From Centropus unirufus (taxonomy: Eukaryota > Chordata > Aves > Cuculiformes > Centropidae): a stretch of 64,000 bases of DNA. The notes beneath the pieces were generated by a model. That model was not told the origin of the DNA. It did no database searches and saw only the letters and a program-made list of their open reading frames with translations. Position numbers and translations under genes: made by a program. Positions 63,301 to 64,000 of this stretch are shown here, piece after piece (position 1 is the stretch's first letter; each line of letters opens with the position of its first letter). Where the stretch lies: NCBI GenBank assembly GCA_013397695.1, contig VYZI01000025.1, positions 377,692 through 441,691 of the forward strand. The letters are read 5' to 3'.

Positions 63301-64000
63301 ACTATTAGTATACTTACGCATTCATGGTTATATAAATGCATGTATATTTATGTTGGGAGCTGAATATTTCCATTTCTTTCATCAGGCTCTTCTAAATTTT
63401 GGCAATCTTTGTGTTGCTACTCAAATTAGTATACTGTGTAATAACATTAAATTTAAGCTATGATCTTACTGTAACAGATAGTTTACATATAACAGAAAGA
63501 GACTGTTTTTACCAGTGATACCATAAACCACATAGACATAGCAGGTAAGAGGAAGAATAGTTAATCCCCAGTGATGGGGCACTTCAGGACAGAACAATCC
63601 TGTGCTCTACTCAAACTCACTTGGGGATTATGTCTGCACTGAGAAATGAAGCAGTGCCAGAGAGTGCATCCCAGTGTTGGTGTTGTTCAAGTGTCAGAAC
63701 ATCCCTGGGGACAGTTCTCCCTGCTCCTGCCCCAAGAACCAACTAGCCCTTTGCCAAAGACTCCTGGGCACTATTTGATAGGTCACCAAGCTGGGTTGGC
63801 TGAAGTCTTAACAGCATGAACAAGGCCAGTCCGGGGGCGAATTATACCGTCACAGTTGGGTCTGGGTGCCGTTTAACATTTTAGAAGTGACACAGCCAGA
63901 AAATGCGTATCAAAAGTTGTCATTAAATGCAGATTCCTTTTGTCTCGTTCCAGCGCCTTTCTAGATCATTACCCTCATTTATATGACATTATTCTTAAAA

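Larger units (their letters stand above)
46616..64000. other. Intergenic sequence, no gene seen
   Basis: About 17.4 kb with no recognisable exon, RNA gene or clear transposable element. It holds the purine-rich segment at 47.7-49.1 kb, a poly-T run (51651), a perfect hairpin (55585) and a GT/AC hairpin (63263). Chance open frames up to 157 codons have no domain features. Old, diverged retroelements may be present but are not identifiable by eye. Confidence 0.5.

Noticed and set aside
1..64000. CRISPR arrays, bacterial operons, toxin or phage genes
   Set aside because: No regularly spaced repeats, no tightly packed long frames and no ribosome-binding-site pattern. The window is vertebrate nuclear DNA.

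Overview
The window looks like ordinary nuclear DNA of a bird. It is AT-rich and CpG-poor, has no operon-like packing of open frames, and carries four fragments of CR1-type LINEs, the dominant avian retroposon. Two of these are long and 5'-truncated and end in the octamer-like ATTCTATG / ATTCTGTG 3' tails typical of CR1. I cannot assign a species.

One protein-coding exon is recognisable. It is the terminal exon of PACRG (parkin co-regulated gene) at 29372-29532 on the + strand, followed by its 3' UTR and two poly(A) signals (29817 and 30006). Everything upstream of 29372 is therefore read as the last PACRG intron. I found no penultimate exon, so the intron should extend beyond the window start. 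Everything downstream of about 30050 is read as intergenic sequence. In other vertebrates PRKN lies head-to-head with PACRG and QKI lies beyond its 3' end, so this flank probably leads towards QKI; that is inference from known synteny.

Region by region. 1-2962: a decayed endogenous retrovirus on the - strand. It has a well-defined 339-bp LTR (2624-2962), a degenerate primer-binding site, a leader with duplicated splice-donor sequences, a gag-like fragment, a possible second LTR/PBS unit, and a protease fragment at the window edge with a changed active-site triad and a lost frame. 2963-29371: intron with three CR1 fragments (9719-10565 +, 23446-23542 +, 25905-26619 -), simple repeats, a 40-bp tandem duplication and several near-perfect hairpins. 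29372-30011: PACRG terminal exon, 3' UTR and poly(A) signals. 30012-64000: intergenic sequence with one long CR1 (45914-46615 -) that retains a 193-codon open stretch of reverse-transcriptase C-terminal coding sequence. It also holds a homeodomain-site-rich candidate regulatory element near 32.5-32.9 kb and a purine-rich segment at 47.7-49.1 kb.

No tRNA, rRNA, CRISPR array or bacterial-type gene was seen. The other open frames of 60-170 codons have no recognisable domains and are treated as chance. I found no convincing novel multi-gene system. The most notable items are the composite retrovirus, the tandem splice acceptor and sequence drift of the PACRG terminal exon, and the candidate regulatory elements.
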